From Sanghuangporus weigelae (taxonomy: Eukaryota; Basidiomycota; Agaricomycetes; Hymenochaetales; Hymenochaetaceae): a stretch of DNA of 64,000 nt. The first letter of the stretch is position 1, and every line of letters starts with the position of its first letter. Both the position numbers and the translations under genes were made by a program. The DNA is taken from positions 4,216,001 to 4,280,000 of the forward strand of contig CP137318.1 in assembly GCA_033182465.1 (NCBI GenBank), read 5' to 3'. The notes below the pieces were generated by a model. It was not told where the DNA came from. It worked only from the letters and a program-made list of their open reading frames with translations, and did no database searches. This document shows, piece after piece, positions 9,503-21,540 of the stretch.

Positions 9503-12500
9503 CTCCCCCTCAAAGTGTGCGAAGTCCGAGTTCCAAAGCAAAATGTTTGACTTTGAAAGATGGCAGAGGTTTTGTAAATATGTCGGCTGTCATGTCCTCG
9601 GTAGGACAAAACACGAGTCGAATTTTCTTTTCCTCGATGAGCCATCGAATGAAGTGATATCGAACATCGATATGTTTTGTTCGAGCGTTGAACTGACGTT
9701 CTTTGGTAATGGAAATCGTGGATTTGTTGTCAGAAAAGATGGTTGTTGGTTGAAGAGACGTCTTGAATAATTGATAAACAAGTTGGCGAAGCCAAATTGC
9801 CTCTTTGGCTGCATGGGTGGCGGCAATGTATTCGGATTCGGCTGTAGAAAGCGAGACGATTTCTTGTGTTTTCGAATACCACGATATGGCTCCTCCATTC
9901 AGAATAAATACATTACCAGAAATTGCTCGACGTTCTTCCTGCATGCTTCCATCTGCGTCCGTAAAGCCTTTCAATTCACGTCCTTGAACTCCTCCGTAGG
10001 TCAACCAAAGATTTCTGGAACCTTTTAAGTACGCGAATACACGTTTGATGGCCTTCCAATGATCTGGCCCAGGGTTCACGGAAAACTTGGATAATAGCGT
10101 TACAGTAAACGCTATGTCGGGCCGAGTTGCTAAAGCCGCGTACATTAGGGACCCAATCGCCTCTCGATATGGTACGTCCCGCATGGTGCCAAGTTCTTCG
10201 GCTGAGTGTGGAGATTGCGAAGAGGTTAAATGAACATTTGGGTCCATGGGACTGGACAGCGGTTTTAGCTCGTCAAAGTTAAATCGACGCAAGATAGCAT
10301 CAATGTAGGCCCGTTGAGAAAGAGAAAGGCTTCGATTTTCGCGATTCCGAATGATTTCAATTCCGAGCAGCCAGTGAAGTGATCCAAGGTCAGTAATGTC
10401 GACATATTCTTGAAAGCGTTGCTTGAACCAAGCTATCTGGCTAGTTTCGCCACGTGTTCCAGCAATAGTAAAGTCGTCGACATGAATCACCACAATAAGA
10501 ATTTTGTCTTTGTTGTGGAGGAAGAAAGCCCTGAGGTCGGCATCCGAGCAGGTAAATCCCAATTTATTACAAAGGATCCACGTGACTTTTTGATACCATT
10601 TTCGTCCAGACTGCTTAAGGCCATATATGGGTTTCTTCAGCTCGTATACCTCGGTTTTGCTCCTCGCATATCCTGGTGGCGGCCTCATGAATATGTCCTC
10701 TCCGTCATCAAAGTGGCCATTTAGGTAAGCACTTTTAACATCAATTTGTTCCAATTCAAGGTCGTAAAGTGCTGCCATGGCCAGGACGGCTCGGATAGTA
10801 GAAAGTTTCGCGACAGGTGCGTATGTTTCAAAAAAGTCGACTCCTGGGACTTGACTGAAACCCTGTGCCACTAACCTTGCTTTATATCGTATAGGCTTCC
10901 CAGCAGCGTCCTTCTTCACCTTGAAGACCCACTTGGAACCTACGATGTTGGTTCCTTTAGGTACGTGGTCGCGTTTCTCCCATGTACCAGCTGATTCTAA
11001 TGCGTGTATTTCTTCTTTCATAGCTTGCTCCCACAGTCTCCATTCGGGGAGTCTTTTCGCTTCTGATAGGGAGTGTGGTTCAACAACGTCCACGTCGTCT
11101 ATAGCGGCCATGAATGCATACTCCTCGTCGTAGTCGTCCACCCTCTCATCAATCACATCCGCAGCCGCAGCTACTGCTGCGTGCATGCCCCGCGGCAGAC
11201 TCCTATCGGATCCCTCGCCGGCCAATACTCTCCTAACGTATGGAGAGGGTTTCTTAATGCGTTTAGAAGAGTTCTTGTTGTCCTCATCGACGATCGTCTT
11301 GGATTTGTAAGTCTCTTTTTCTTCATTTTTGTTTTTCTCGCTAGGGGTCTCCTTTTCTTCCTCCCTCTCAAGACGAATCGATTTGATGTCGCTCGGCGAA
11401 AAGTATACGCTTCGTTCCACGGTGAGTGATTTGTTTTCTGGCCAATATATGCGTGATCTGTTCGATGCTGAATCATATCCAACCCATCTGCCCTCACGGA
11501 CTCTTTTGTCCAATTTAGATCCACTAGTGTCGTGTACCCAGACTCGAGAGCCCCATTCGGGCAATCCCTTCAAGAAGGGTTTCTTTCCGTAAAGCGCCTC
11601 GTATGGCGTTTTATTTCCTAATGGTCTGGTAACGACATGATTCTTCAACCATGCTGCATGCTTGCAGCATTCAGACCACAAGTTCTTCGGCAAAACGCTG
11701 CTATGCAGCATTGAATGCATTTTCTCGCCAATTGTCCTATTGACTCGTTCAGCAACTCCATTGTGTTCGGGAGTATCATGAACGGTGAGCTTCTGTTCTG
11801 TCCCCTGAGATTTGAGAAACTCAACAAAGTCTTTCCCAGTGAATTCTCCCCCTCGATCGGAATGAAGTCTTTTTATTTTAACGCCATGTTGTGTTTCAGC
11901 CCACTTAGCAAACGTTTTGTACGAGTCGAAAGTGTCTCGTTTCGATCGTATGATTGCCAGGTATGTAAATCTTGTGGCATCATCTGTAAATGACACATAG
12001 TAATGTTTGCCTCCAATCGATTGGACAGGTGAGGGTCCCCAAAGATCGGTATGAATTTCATCACCGAAATTTTCTGCTAACTTGCTAGATCGAGCTTTTG
12101 TTATCGGGAATCGAGTAGCACGGCCATATAAACATGAATCACATGTTTTGGGCGCAGGTACTGACTGGTCTAGCTGGATTCCTTCAACAAGACCCTTCGT
12201 AATCAACTGGGTGGCAGATTTGGGCGATATATGGCCCAATCTCGCGTGCAACTGATCGACAGTAAGTTTCTGCCTCTCATCTTCATCATTGATCAAGTAT
12301 GTAGCAGAATCGACGTTGAAACGGTATAGACCACGTTCAGTACGAGGTATGTCTGCGATTCTCCTTCCTTCTGGATCGATAATGATGCATTTTGCATTTC
12401 CAAAAGTCGATTCATGTCCCATTGAATCGAGACAGCCCACTGAAATTAGGGTAGATGTCACTCGAGGTGAGTACCACGCATCCTTCAATTGTATCTTTGA

Positions 12501-14147
12501 CGCTGAATCTCCATTCGGTAGTTCTATCTCGATAGTTCCTTCTCCAACAGCGTGGAACGGCTGTCTATTCGCTGCGCGAAGTAACTTCGGCGGAACGGTA
12601 CGAAACGAGATAAAATCAGATTTATTTGGAGAAAGGTGACATGTACTTCCAGAATCAATGATAACTTGACTAATTCTTTCTTCTTCCTCGGGTGTATCCT
12701 CTGTCACTTTGGCTGAGAGCTCGACCATGGGATAGTCGTTTTCGTCTTCGTCAAACCAGTCTTCGAAACCAGGTGGGCACTTGACACCTTCTTTCACATC
12801 CTCATCTACTGCAGCACACCAATCCGATTCGTCCTCAGAGTCCACAGTTACGTTGGCAGACTCTTTCATGTTTCCATCCTTCGATTTAGGCTTTTCTTTC
12901 TCCGGTGGTGAGTTCTTCGTTTCGCGTTTTGGTCCACTGTAAGACTGATCTTTTCTTTCTTTGAGCTTCTTACAGTTCTTGACAATATGCCCTGGTTTGT
13001 GGCAATAACGACACGTCCTCATTTCCTTTCGAGGTCGTTCCTCAGCAATGAGGGATACTTCCTTGCCTTTGGTATCTTGTTTTTGGTCAGTTTTTCATCT
13101 TTCACGTTCTTTCGACTCTCGTTCGGATTCGACTGATATGAGATGGATTAGAGCGTCTGGATCGATGGCTCGGATTTTTCGAATGGTTTCCTGGGAAATT
13201 TGGCCACCATAAAACGAAATTGCATGACTTGCTGCTACTTCAGCGGCCGAAACTTGGGTCGAAGCGTACTTGGCCAATCCAGGAGGAATGGAGTTGATGA
13301 TAGTCGACCTGTAAGCATCATCGTTGATTGTTACGCCGCATGCTGCTAATGTTTGCTTTTTGAGGCGTAATTCATTCAGGAATTGCTTCACATTCGCTCC
13401 TTTGGGGCATTTCGACTCCATGAATTCGTTTTTCAACGAGGTTTGTGCAAACATCGATTTGTCGGTATATTCCTGAACTACTAATCTCCATTTCTCAGCG
13501 ACTGTACGACATGTCAAGATTCGGACAATGGTCGTATCAGGGAGCTTCGAGGTAAGCAAATAATTTGCTGTATCTTCGTCTTTGTCCCATGCATCCTGAC
13601 GAATTGACAATGTTAGATCGTCATCGTCATCGTCATCAGCTGGAGGAACCCCCGGGGATGGTGGAAGAGGCGGTAGGCTTTCTATAGGCGGTTCAGGCTG
13701 GGGCGGCGGAGCAGTCGCTGCTCCTCTGCCTCTGCCCCTACCTCAACCAGAACGCGTTTGGATTCCCTCAGGAGCGACAGGAGGCGGTTGAGGGGCTGGT
13801 GCAGAGCCCGTCAAACCCAAATTCGGCCAACCCAAGGGGCCGAATGACTGAGCTGAAGGCTGAATAGGTGGGGGAACAACTCCAGCCGCTTCAGGACGAG
13901 TGGACGACCCATCAAAGTGGTCCCAAACTCGTTTGGCACGTACAGCGGCCTCAAGATGTATAGCGAATATCGTCCAATTCTCCCCACTAGGCTGTAAAGA
14001 CGGCACGGACTTCAGTTCGTCCAATGACAAGGACATATCGGTGAGTTTCTCCTTTTCTCTGTAGCGGTCTCAGGCGCTAACACTCGGAATATTGCTTTGA
14101 TTGAAAAATAGCGGACTCTGGCGCACGATCAAGCAAGGCTCATAACC

Positions 14148-14433
14148 TGTTGTGAGGGAGCGAACACGAATATCCGAGAGGAAAACTCTCTATTATTTTG
14201 TTATACAGTTTTTACAGCGGTTTTATAATACTGAAGGGATCTGAGACATAAGTCGGGATAGAACGGTAAAGAAATAGAATGGTAATACAATTCAAAAAGC
14301 GAAAGAGAATTGACAAACAAGAATGACAAGCACAAAACCGAAAGAATGCAAATGATTAATAAATACCATATATTCATTCCAAACGGCAAGTGAAACAACT
14401 CGATCGGAACTTCGACAGTTTGATAATCCAACA
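14148..14433 (-). repeat. 5' LTR of the copia element
   Basis: This 286 bp copy is the promoter-side LTR for the minus-strand element and should drive its transcription. It is followed by the second copy of the target duplication, CTAGC at 14434-14438. Confidence 0.95.
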
Positions 14434-14634
14434 CTAGCTCCGCCTTCGAATTCTTCAAGTTGCCGCCAGAGTCGGTTTATAACTCGTTTAGGTTGTCAAG
14501 TGACTTGGTATTGGTGTTGATGATACTGAACTCTCGTCGAAAATGAGAATGAGAATGCTATGATAAAGTTGACGATGACGAGTCCTTCATCGAGTTTATA
14601 GGAGGCTTGGATTTGGAATTTGTTGGGTTGGGAG

Positions 14635-14775
14635 TCGACGGCTAGTGGAACCGGAACCGGTTCTGCTGACGGAACTGCACAGCACAAACATCTGGAGCTC
14701 AGCAGTTTGTAGCCGGTGTTCTCAGAGCGCATTGTCGGCTGTGGTAGCTGCCTAGTACGCGATGGCTTGAAAGAA
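14635..14775 (+). pseudogene. 3' remnant of a GPI-type secreted protein gene
   Basis: The plus strand here matches the last 140 bp of the intact gene at 50644-51458, including the stretch TCTGGAGCTCAGCAGTTTG and the codons for the hydrophobic C-terminus. Frame shifts and stops break the reading frame (for example TAG and TGA within the first 30 bases), and no upstream exons are found. It is the mirror-image counterpart of the right-arm gene, decayed in this arm. Confidence 0.75.
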
Positions 14776-14802
14776 ATGGACTTTGGGGTTTCTGCACCAT
14801 CT

Positions 14803-14905
14803 AGGGTTCCGCAGCGTATCGTATATAGCGTATACAATACAGCGTATACGCGTATGCGTATCAGCTCAAGCAACTGAACCATACGCGCGTATGCGTATAT
14901 TTTTG
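14803..14905. repeat. GTATACG-type palindrome cluster A
   Basis: Starting at GGTTCCG, the sequence repeats GCGTATAC, TATACGCG and GCGTATGCG motifs that are self-complementary. The same vocabulary recurs at 15226-15291, 45749-45904 and 46201-46355 and I did not see it elsewhere in the window. Confidence 0.6.
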
Positions 14906-15225
14906 AGGGCTGAAAACGGTAAGAAATTCTCGACTTGAATAAGAGTTTGCTCCCCTTTGTTTCGAAGTGGAACAAACATTACTCTCCGAAATCTTACTTA
15001 CTGTCATGACCTCAGTACCGTCCGTCTTCGGCATGATATTCAGATTCAGGGTGGACTCGCTTATAACGAAAAAAAATATGTAATTTCATACTACCTTATC
15101 TCGTTGTTTTGCTGCACAAATTAATATTGGGTTTGCGTTAGGCGTCCTCAACTCGAGGAACACAATGAAAGTATTTTCTAGGCCCAAATATGTGTGCAAT
15201 GGTCAAAATATTATATTGTTGATAT

Positions 15226-15291
15226 GGTTCCGTATACGCCGTATAATATACGCGCGTATTTTATATGAGCGTATGTGTATAAGCCTGAACC
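15226..15291. repeat. GTATACG-type palindrome cluster B
   Basis: This short cluster begins GGTTCCGTATACGCCGTATA and ends near TAAGCCTGAACC, so its ends (GGTTC...GAACC) are inverted repeats. The inside holds repeated CGTAT/ATACG units. Confidence 0.6.
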
Positions 15292-15926
15292 TGAAAATAT
15301 ACACGATGAACCCTAGCAGCATCCTTGCCCATTGACGACTCGACGTTTGGCACACGACCTGAATAATACTATTGATGGTCTTTAATATTTTTACTTGACC
15401 TCTGCCATATATCTTGTTATTTGACGTGGACACTCCCACAGAAGTACAGTATTTGCTAGATGTCTGAAAGCATGCCCCTTCTCGCCGAAGTGTGTTTGGA
15501 CTACCTATTGAAAGTAACTTTGTTTCATATTTCTGTTGTGCGTCGCTTTTACAAATAGCGAGCTCGCCGTACGATTTTGGACAAGTGAGGCATACAATGG
15601 CGGTGGAAAGACGCACTATCCATCCTCGATTTCTCTGTATACATGTAATAGCATTGGCGAGGATACTGGAGGATACTAAGGGAAATAGTGTAGACTGTGA
15701 AGAGGCTGATCATGTACTGTGAGTTATTTGGATCCTTCCGGTTATGGAATAGCAGGTCAGACGATAGACGGTGAAACCTCAACTGGTAAATCTTGAAGAG
15801 AGTTTTATTTCCTGTTCCTGCACTCGCTCATGATATTTATCAATCAGAATATAATCTTTTCATAATAGTTCTTCATCTGTCGTAGCGTGTGTCCGATCCA
15901 GAAGCATCATCACAGGAAGTGTATGC

Positions 15927-17998
15927 CTAGATTCCAGACTTGATAATATCTGCCGCCTTTTCCGCAACTCCGTATATTGTACTTTGCAGATGGGAGCTCA
16001 TATGAATGGGCAGCACACTCGCATCAGTGACGCGCAAGTTGACCGTATCGTAAACACGGAGCTTTCCATCAACAACTCCACCTAGCTCCCTTCGCATCAT
16101 CGCAGCCGTGCCAATAGGATGGAAAACGGCCGAGAAAGCGTCTTGAATCCAGGCTTTCCAAGAGTCATCGGCACCGCCATGTCCATCCTCTGGAACCGTT
16201 CCTGTCCCCGGTATGGTTTCTCCGGATGAAATATCATTGAAAGCAGAGTTATTCAGTACTCGGCGTGAGAGTCGGGCACCTGCTATTTGTACCACGAGAT
16301 CGAAATCGACGCTAAACCAATTTACGTTCACTTCGGGCTTGGTGAAAATACTGGTGTCTGTAATCGTGACGTTTCCGCGACTGAACGGTGATAAATACCA
16401 CATGTTGATGTCGATATCGCTATTTCGATACAAGATTAAGGTGACCTGAAATATGATCAAAATGGGACTCACCCTGGCGAGCCCATGTCGAAGAACAGTT
16501 CCATTACGGGAGCTTCATAAATTTGATCAGCATGAGTGAATGCACCAAAGACATTGTCTTACCGTCATCATTGACTATCAGTCCTGCCTGGATACCGAAA
16601 ATCGTAGTAAGAGCCTCAGAATTAAGCCCATTGACCACTTGACTCTCAGCCCAGCTCGGGTACATCGCCATAATGTAATCGGCTATGTCATCCGCCGTTA
16701 CGCTTCCATTTGAGCCACCATTCTCGGAGAAGAGCTCATGTAGTGACGGGAACGCGATACAATCAGCGGGTCCTATACCATCTGGATTAAATGAAGGTTG
16801 GACGAAATGTTCGAAATGGTTCTGCGCATGTTCTTGCAAGTTCCTCCCTACGGTCGAGAGGCTGACTTTCACGTCGATCCCTAAAGGTTCCAGGACAGCC
16901 GGATCTCCAATCCCTGAGACTTGAAGGATCTGCGGAGTTCCAATCGCACCAGCAGACACAATGACTTCTCGGCGTGCACTCGCATTGAACGACTCTCCAG
17001 TACTATCTGATTTCTTGAACTCTACCCCAGTAGCTCGGACTGACGGAGCCGAACCCACGAAAAGTACCTTCGTGACCTGGTGATTAACAAGAGTAATCCA
17101 GTTCGTACGCTCACGCTCGACAGGGGAGAGATACGCTGTCGCAGACGAAGATCGAGTGTCATTGTCACTCGGATTGATTGTAAGTGGAGTGAAGCTGACA
17201 CAGTTCGCATCGCCTCCATTCAAATCTTGGCACAATGCGATCCCAGTAATGTTCTGAACGGCGTTTGCAAATGCTGGCTGCTGGGGACCTCCATACATGC
17301 CTTGAGGATATGCAACGTGGACAGGGCCTGAAAATCCATGAAAATCCGGATTATAATTAGCTCCTTTCGCACGCTGAACCTGGTCCGGAGGTGTGAACTT
17401 CTCTGCCTAGAGGAATTTTATTTGAGGACAATGTATTAATCCGTATTATAGGTATTCCGTACCTTCTTCATATAGGAAAATAATGAATCGAAATTCCAAT
17501 TCATATCCGAACCTTCCTCACCCAGGAGTTGTGAGAGTGCATCGTACTGCGCCTTCATCGCCCTAGTCCAGTCTGCACCATTAATGGAACTGGTTCCTCC
17601 GAGAGTCCTTCCACTGGAAGGATAAATCACATAAATATGGAGTCGATTCACTACGAAGAAAACAAGATGACGAACCCATGAATTGTTCCATTCAGATCGG
17701 TAGACCATGCCCAGTCCAGGCTCGTCCCAAAGACGGCACCGAAATTATAGACATCAAAAACATCAGGATTTGTACGGTCGTCGTCCCCGGCTTCGACAAG
17801 AAGCACGGTCTTCGAAGGGTCCTCTGAAAGTCGAGAGGCGATTGTGATTCCAGCGGTACCCCCACCTACGACAATGTAATCAAAGATTTTCCCGTTCGCA
17901 CTATTTGGATCTGTAGTGACACCGGACACGCGTCTGTGTAGACCTGGCGCGGCTGATGCGAGTAGAGGAAGGAGAGGAAGGAGTCCCAGACAACGCAT
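15927..17998 (-). CDS. Secreted GMC oxidoreductase (AA3-type), left copy
   Basis: Five exons (17998-17676, 17613-17463, 17406-16563, 16512-16473, 16419-15927) total 617 codons, giving 616 residues. A signal peptide ([14 protein letters not shown]) precedes the FAD-binding motif [18 protein letters not shown]. The two GMC signatures are present ([12 protein letters not shown] and [17 protein letters not shown]). Near the C-terminus HPIGTAAMM and [18 protein letters not shown] carry the His residues expected for the catalytic pair, so the enzyme should be active as an FAD-dependent alcohol or sugar oxidase of the aryl-alcohol/glucose oxidase group, releasing hydrogen peroxide outside the cell; the substrate cannot be told. 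Several N-glycosylation sequons (NIT, NGT, NGS) support secretion. It follows the dienoyl-CoA reductase on the same strand, 682 bp downstream, and has a twin at 47999-50069. Confidence 0.92.
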
Positions 17999-18680
17999 AA
18001 CTTTTCCTGACGCATCAAGTAGAAGATACTGGCCATACGATTCGTCTTTTATGCAGTTTTATTTCCGGAAAAGGCGCATTTTGAACGAAGTCTTTTGCGA
18101 CTTATAGTAGGCGATAAGGAACCACGGACGCCGTCAATTGAGCCCGATTTTCCAACTCTCATTTCGTTTGTGCTTCGCCAAACGCGTGATCTTTTTAGTT
18201 TACTTCTAGAACCCCTCAGCACGCGCCACGATGACTCTCACAGCATAATCCAGAGGAGACAGAAATAGCGAGCAATGTATTGCCGGCGAACTGACAAGCC
18301 TTCGTTTCATTGAGTCCGACCTTCCATTTTCTCAAACATCCACTTCCCGTACGAAGATCGGGGGCCTGCGGCGAAGCAAAGTGTGATCCAGCAAACATTG
18401 GTCAATCGCTTTTTGAAGTGTAATTCGACATTAGCTTCGGATAGCTCTGCTGGATTTCCCGGATCCAACCAAAGACACTGACGTGGATGATGGATGATGT
18501 TGAAGAAAAGACCCTCGTAACTCGCTCAATACGTGTGGTCACTAACGTGACGTCACGCGATTTCATCTAGCAAACAATTACAGCAAACACGAACGGAAAG
18601 TACCATACAATCGGAAGTATCAGGACAGAAGTTTCAATAGATTTATATTCCTCAGTGCCCATCCACGACTAATTTCAGAA
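17999..18680. other. Intergenic between reductase and GMC gene (GMC promoter)
   Basis: This 682 bp holds the GMC promoter and the 3' end of the reductase gene. It is homologous to 47253-47998 in the right arm, although small gaps are visible. No gene is seen. Confidence 0.5.
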
Positions 18681-19824
18681 TCAAAGTTTCGGCTTGATTA
18701 GTTCCCTGACTGCCGCAGGGTCCAATACACTCAAAGGGTACGGCAATTGAGGGGAGCGAACATGCTCACTTGCACCATCAATAACGAGGACAGCGCCACT
18801 CACAAAGGATGCTGCAGGGCTGAATAAGAAAACGGCCGCGTTTGCGATGTCGCGCTTGTCGCCCAATCGAGCGACGGGAATCCCAGAGGAATGGTCTGCC
18901 GACCAAGATGTAGAACCGACAGAGGATGACGAGCCAACTTTTAGCTGAGCAGAAAGCCGTTCCATGCCTTCCGTGCCACCTATCGGGCCAGGAGCAATGA
19001 CATTTGAACGAATACCGTGCGGACCTTCTTCAACCGCAATGACTTGAGAAAGCGCGTCAACGGCGGCCTTCGCTGCTGATACGTGGGCCTGATATGGAGT
19101 GCCTGAAGTAGTTTGATGAGGTAAGATGCTCGGCGAGCGGGAGCAAGAATCACATACCACGGTAGTGAAGCGTCGCGCTCACATGTATATACGATCCGTG
19201 TGTAGATCGAACGTGTGGAAGTGTAGCTTTCACAGTGTTGTAGGTCCCGAGCTACATTAATACTTCAACGGACGGTTAAGGAGCTATCGACAATAAGATT
19301 CGTACAGTGTCAATCTCAATCACGGTCCTGAACGCATTCTCCGAGAGACCGGAAATGGGAGCGAGGAAATTGCCCGCCGCACCTACGTGCAAATGTAGAT
19401 TCAGCCATTCCGTGATTTCAACGACTACCGAATCTTACATACCACAGATGACAAAATCAATTCTACCGAATGTCGCAATGGTCTTCTCAACCGCCTCTTT
19501 CAGCTGAGCCGGCTTGCGAACATCAGCTGGTGCAGGGATGCAATGACGACCTGTCAGCTTTTGCAGTTCCTGAGAAGCAGTTGCAAGACGCTCCGCGTTT
19601 CTCCCGACTATCACAGCGTCTGCGCCGTGTTTCATCTACACATGAGGATAAATCTAGCAGCATGGATCGGAAAAGAAGAAACTCACGATGACTTCCGTCA
19701 TAGTACGACATATTCCTGAGCCACCACCCGTGCAAAAGAGGACCTTTCCTACAAAAAGATTGGGCTGGAAGACCGTCGTCGAATCTACGGCAGGTGTGCC
19801 CTTGAAGTTGCTGGTCGGGGACAT
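18681..19824 (-). CDS. 2,4-dienoyl-CoA reductase, peroxisomal type (SDR), intact copy
   Basis: Five exons (19824-19687, 19635-19443, 19382-19306, 19251-19158, 19102-18681) give 307 residues. The N-terminus FVGKVLFCTGGGSGICRTM is the SDR cofactor motif (TGGGSGI), as in 2,4-dienoyl-CoA reductases. Later come ADVRKPAQLKEAVEKTIATF, the family's AAGNFLAPI (with N) and a C-terminal half with the GPIGGTEGM motif. The protein ends PKL, a variant of the peroxisomal PTS1 signal. The family reduces 2,4-dienoyl-CoA with NADPH during beta-oxidation of polyunsaturated fatty acids (Sps19 in yeast). The classic SDR Tyr is replaced in this subfamily; here the region reads YQAHVSAAKAAVDAL with the Lys kept. 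It is divergent from the decayed GMC gene and has a broken twin at 46356-47252. Confidence 0.9.
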
Positions 19825-20693
19825 ATTTGCTCGTTTTCCACACAGCTAAGTTATGGACTTATTTTGACGGTGTTTTCGCCTTCTTCAGGAAAACCTGAGT
19901 GATCGATCCGTTTGTTAGTGAGTGAGTGGTAATGTGGAAAGTTGAGGTGAAAGCGGGATCCATGAATGAATGATCAGATCACAGACGCCGGCAAATAAAA
20001 TCATGTGCTTCGAGCTCGTTAAAATTATGTAAACCTCAGGTCTTTCTCACATTATCTAATACTTTGAGCTGGAAGGCTTTTCAAACACATTCTCTTCAAA
20101 TTGTCGGTTCTACATTGACCTCACTCATGCTGTCCGTTGATCGTCTTGCGCAACTCAGACCTTCTTCAAATCCTCTGTGGTCGTACAAGGATATGAGACA
20201 CGGAGATCGAATATGCATTCACGTCGTGACTTCGAAATACGAGTTGTAATTGTAAGTATGAATCGCGGCATTCTCGCCTCCATGAAGGCGCACATGAACC
20301 CGTAATTGTTTCCATCGTCTTGGAGAGCTCTCATTAGAATGTTGGAGAGGCCGGCACGTTGTTAAACCTTGTAGAAACAACCGAACATGTAGATTATCTC
20401 CACGCACTCTCCAGGCTCTTGACTTTCTTATGGGTCACGTTCCAGACAGTACTCCCTCCCCAGCGTGGCGCTCAAAAAACGGTACCGTATTCTTCGACTA
20501 ATATTGGGAGAATGCCTGAGTAAGGCGTACATCGTAATCGCGTTGTCGTCGTTCCACGGCGAATTTTGTGTGGTATACCTGATCTTGTGCCTTCTTAAAC
20601 ATACTTTTTCTTTCGGACACTAAAGTGTATATGAGGTGTAGGTTTTCCTTCATCGCATCTCGTCCTGTCCGTCTTACAGTACCCTCGCAGGAT
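19825..20693. other. Divergent intergenic region, nothing recognised
   Basis: This 870 bp separates the reductase (-) from the decayed GMC gene (+) and presumably holds the reductase promoter. No gene-like frame is visible. In the right arm this interval is replaced by other DNA and palindromic repeats. Confidence 0.4.
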
Positions 20694-21540
20694 GCGGCTA
20701 TGCTAGAAGGAATTTTACTGTCGTTACCACTTCTTGTCTCGATTTCATGAAGAATTCATAAATATGCCTTTGGTGTCACTCCGGACGCCAGTGCAGCGCA
20801 CAATCTGACTTTCGATTACATGATCGTTAGAGGAGGTCAAATGGGAACTACCGTTGCCGCGCGCCTGTTTGAAGATTCTTCTAAGACCGTCTTACTGATC
20901 GAGACTGGCCGAACGAACCCAAATATCACTGACATTTATAACTACGGCAAGCCACTTAGAACGCCTATGGAATGGCAATGTGTCACGGATATCGACAGAG
21001 GTATGAGAGGGTGAGCGCCATATCTTTGAACATCAGTAATGTGCTTACTGATTTCTGTTTTAGTGGAAGGACACTTGACGGAAGTACCATTGGACCAGGA
21101 GGCAATGGGGATAATTCGATGCTTTCTCACGACTTTTCTGAGGAAGATGCAGACGTGGATTGCGATTTCGATTCTCTGCAATCTTGTTTGAAGAAGGTAG
21201 GACACAGTTCAATGCTTCGAGGATGCACCGGCATTGAATTTGTCCTTCATGTTCAGTCGGAAAGCTTGTACCCTTCGGACGACGTTGCGCGTGCTAAAGG
21301 AGCCGACTATGTCCCGAATATCACGACTTTTCAGGACCCACCCATGCTACTTTCTCTAAGAATTGCATGGTCGACCACAACGACTCGCATATGTGAGTGC
21401 CGTGCACAACGTTACTGGGATCGATCTCTGTCCAGGTATCGGTGGTGGCGAAGCGAACTGCGTAGCTTTCACAACTCACTCGGTGTCGGAGGCGTAGGCC
21501 TTCACTTCTGGTGTTTACTATTAACCATGCCTTGAGTGAA
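20694..21540 (+). pseudogene. Decayed second GMC oxidoreductase, left copy
   Basis: The plus strand shows FDYMIVRGGQMGTTVAARLF, LLIETGRTNPNITDIYNYGK, GRTLDGSTIGPGGNGDN and GIDLCPGIGGGEANCVAFTT, all alignable to the intact GMC protein up to about its residue 260, then a stop. The start region has an early in-frame stop (ATGCGGCTATGCTAG at 20694). The FAD motif GGGTAG has become RGGQMG and the GMC signature GGTSSING has become DGSTIGPG, so even a repaired frame would lack cofactor-binding residues. The last 350 residues are absent. It lies in the opposite orientation to the intact GMC gene, and its twin is at 44855-45729. Confidence 0.85.

Larger units (their letters stand above)
9217..14433 (-). 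mobile_element. Ty1/copia LTR retrotransposon, recent insertion
   Basis: The element runs on the minus strand between two 286 bp LTRs that look identical by eye, begins TGTTG and ends CAACA, and is flanked by a 5 bp target duplication CTAGC (9212-9216 and 14434-14438). The gag part lies at about 13.0-14.0 kb. The pol part at about 9.5-13.0 kb carries, in copia order, a CCHC zinc knuckle, aspartic protease, integrase, reverse transcriptase and RNase H. Inside the 5' LTR edge, GGCTCATAACC (14137-14147, plus strand) equals the anticodon arm of initiator tRNA-Met, so the primer site fits half-tRNA priming known for copia. A purine tract precedes the 3' LTR. Pol looks whole; gag seems to carry about two breaks. 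Matching LTRs imply a young insertion. Confidence 0.95.
14776..15926. other. Intergenic region of left arm with GTATACG-type palindromes
   Basis: No gene is seen. Parts near 15.3-15.8 kb are homologous to 50.1-50.6 kb on the other strand. Two clusters of GTATACG/CGTATA palindromes (14803-14905 and 15226-15291) lie here and have no counterpart at the matching place in the right arm. Confidence 0.5.
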
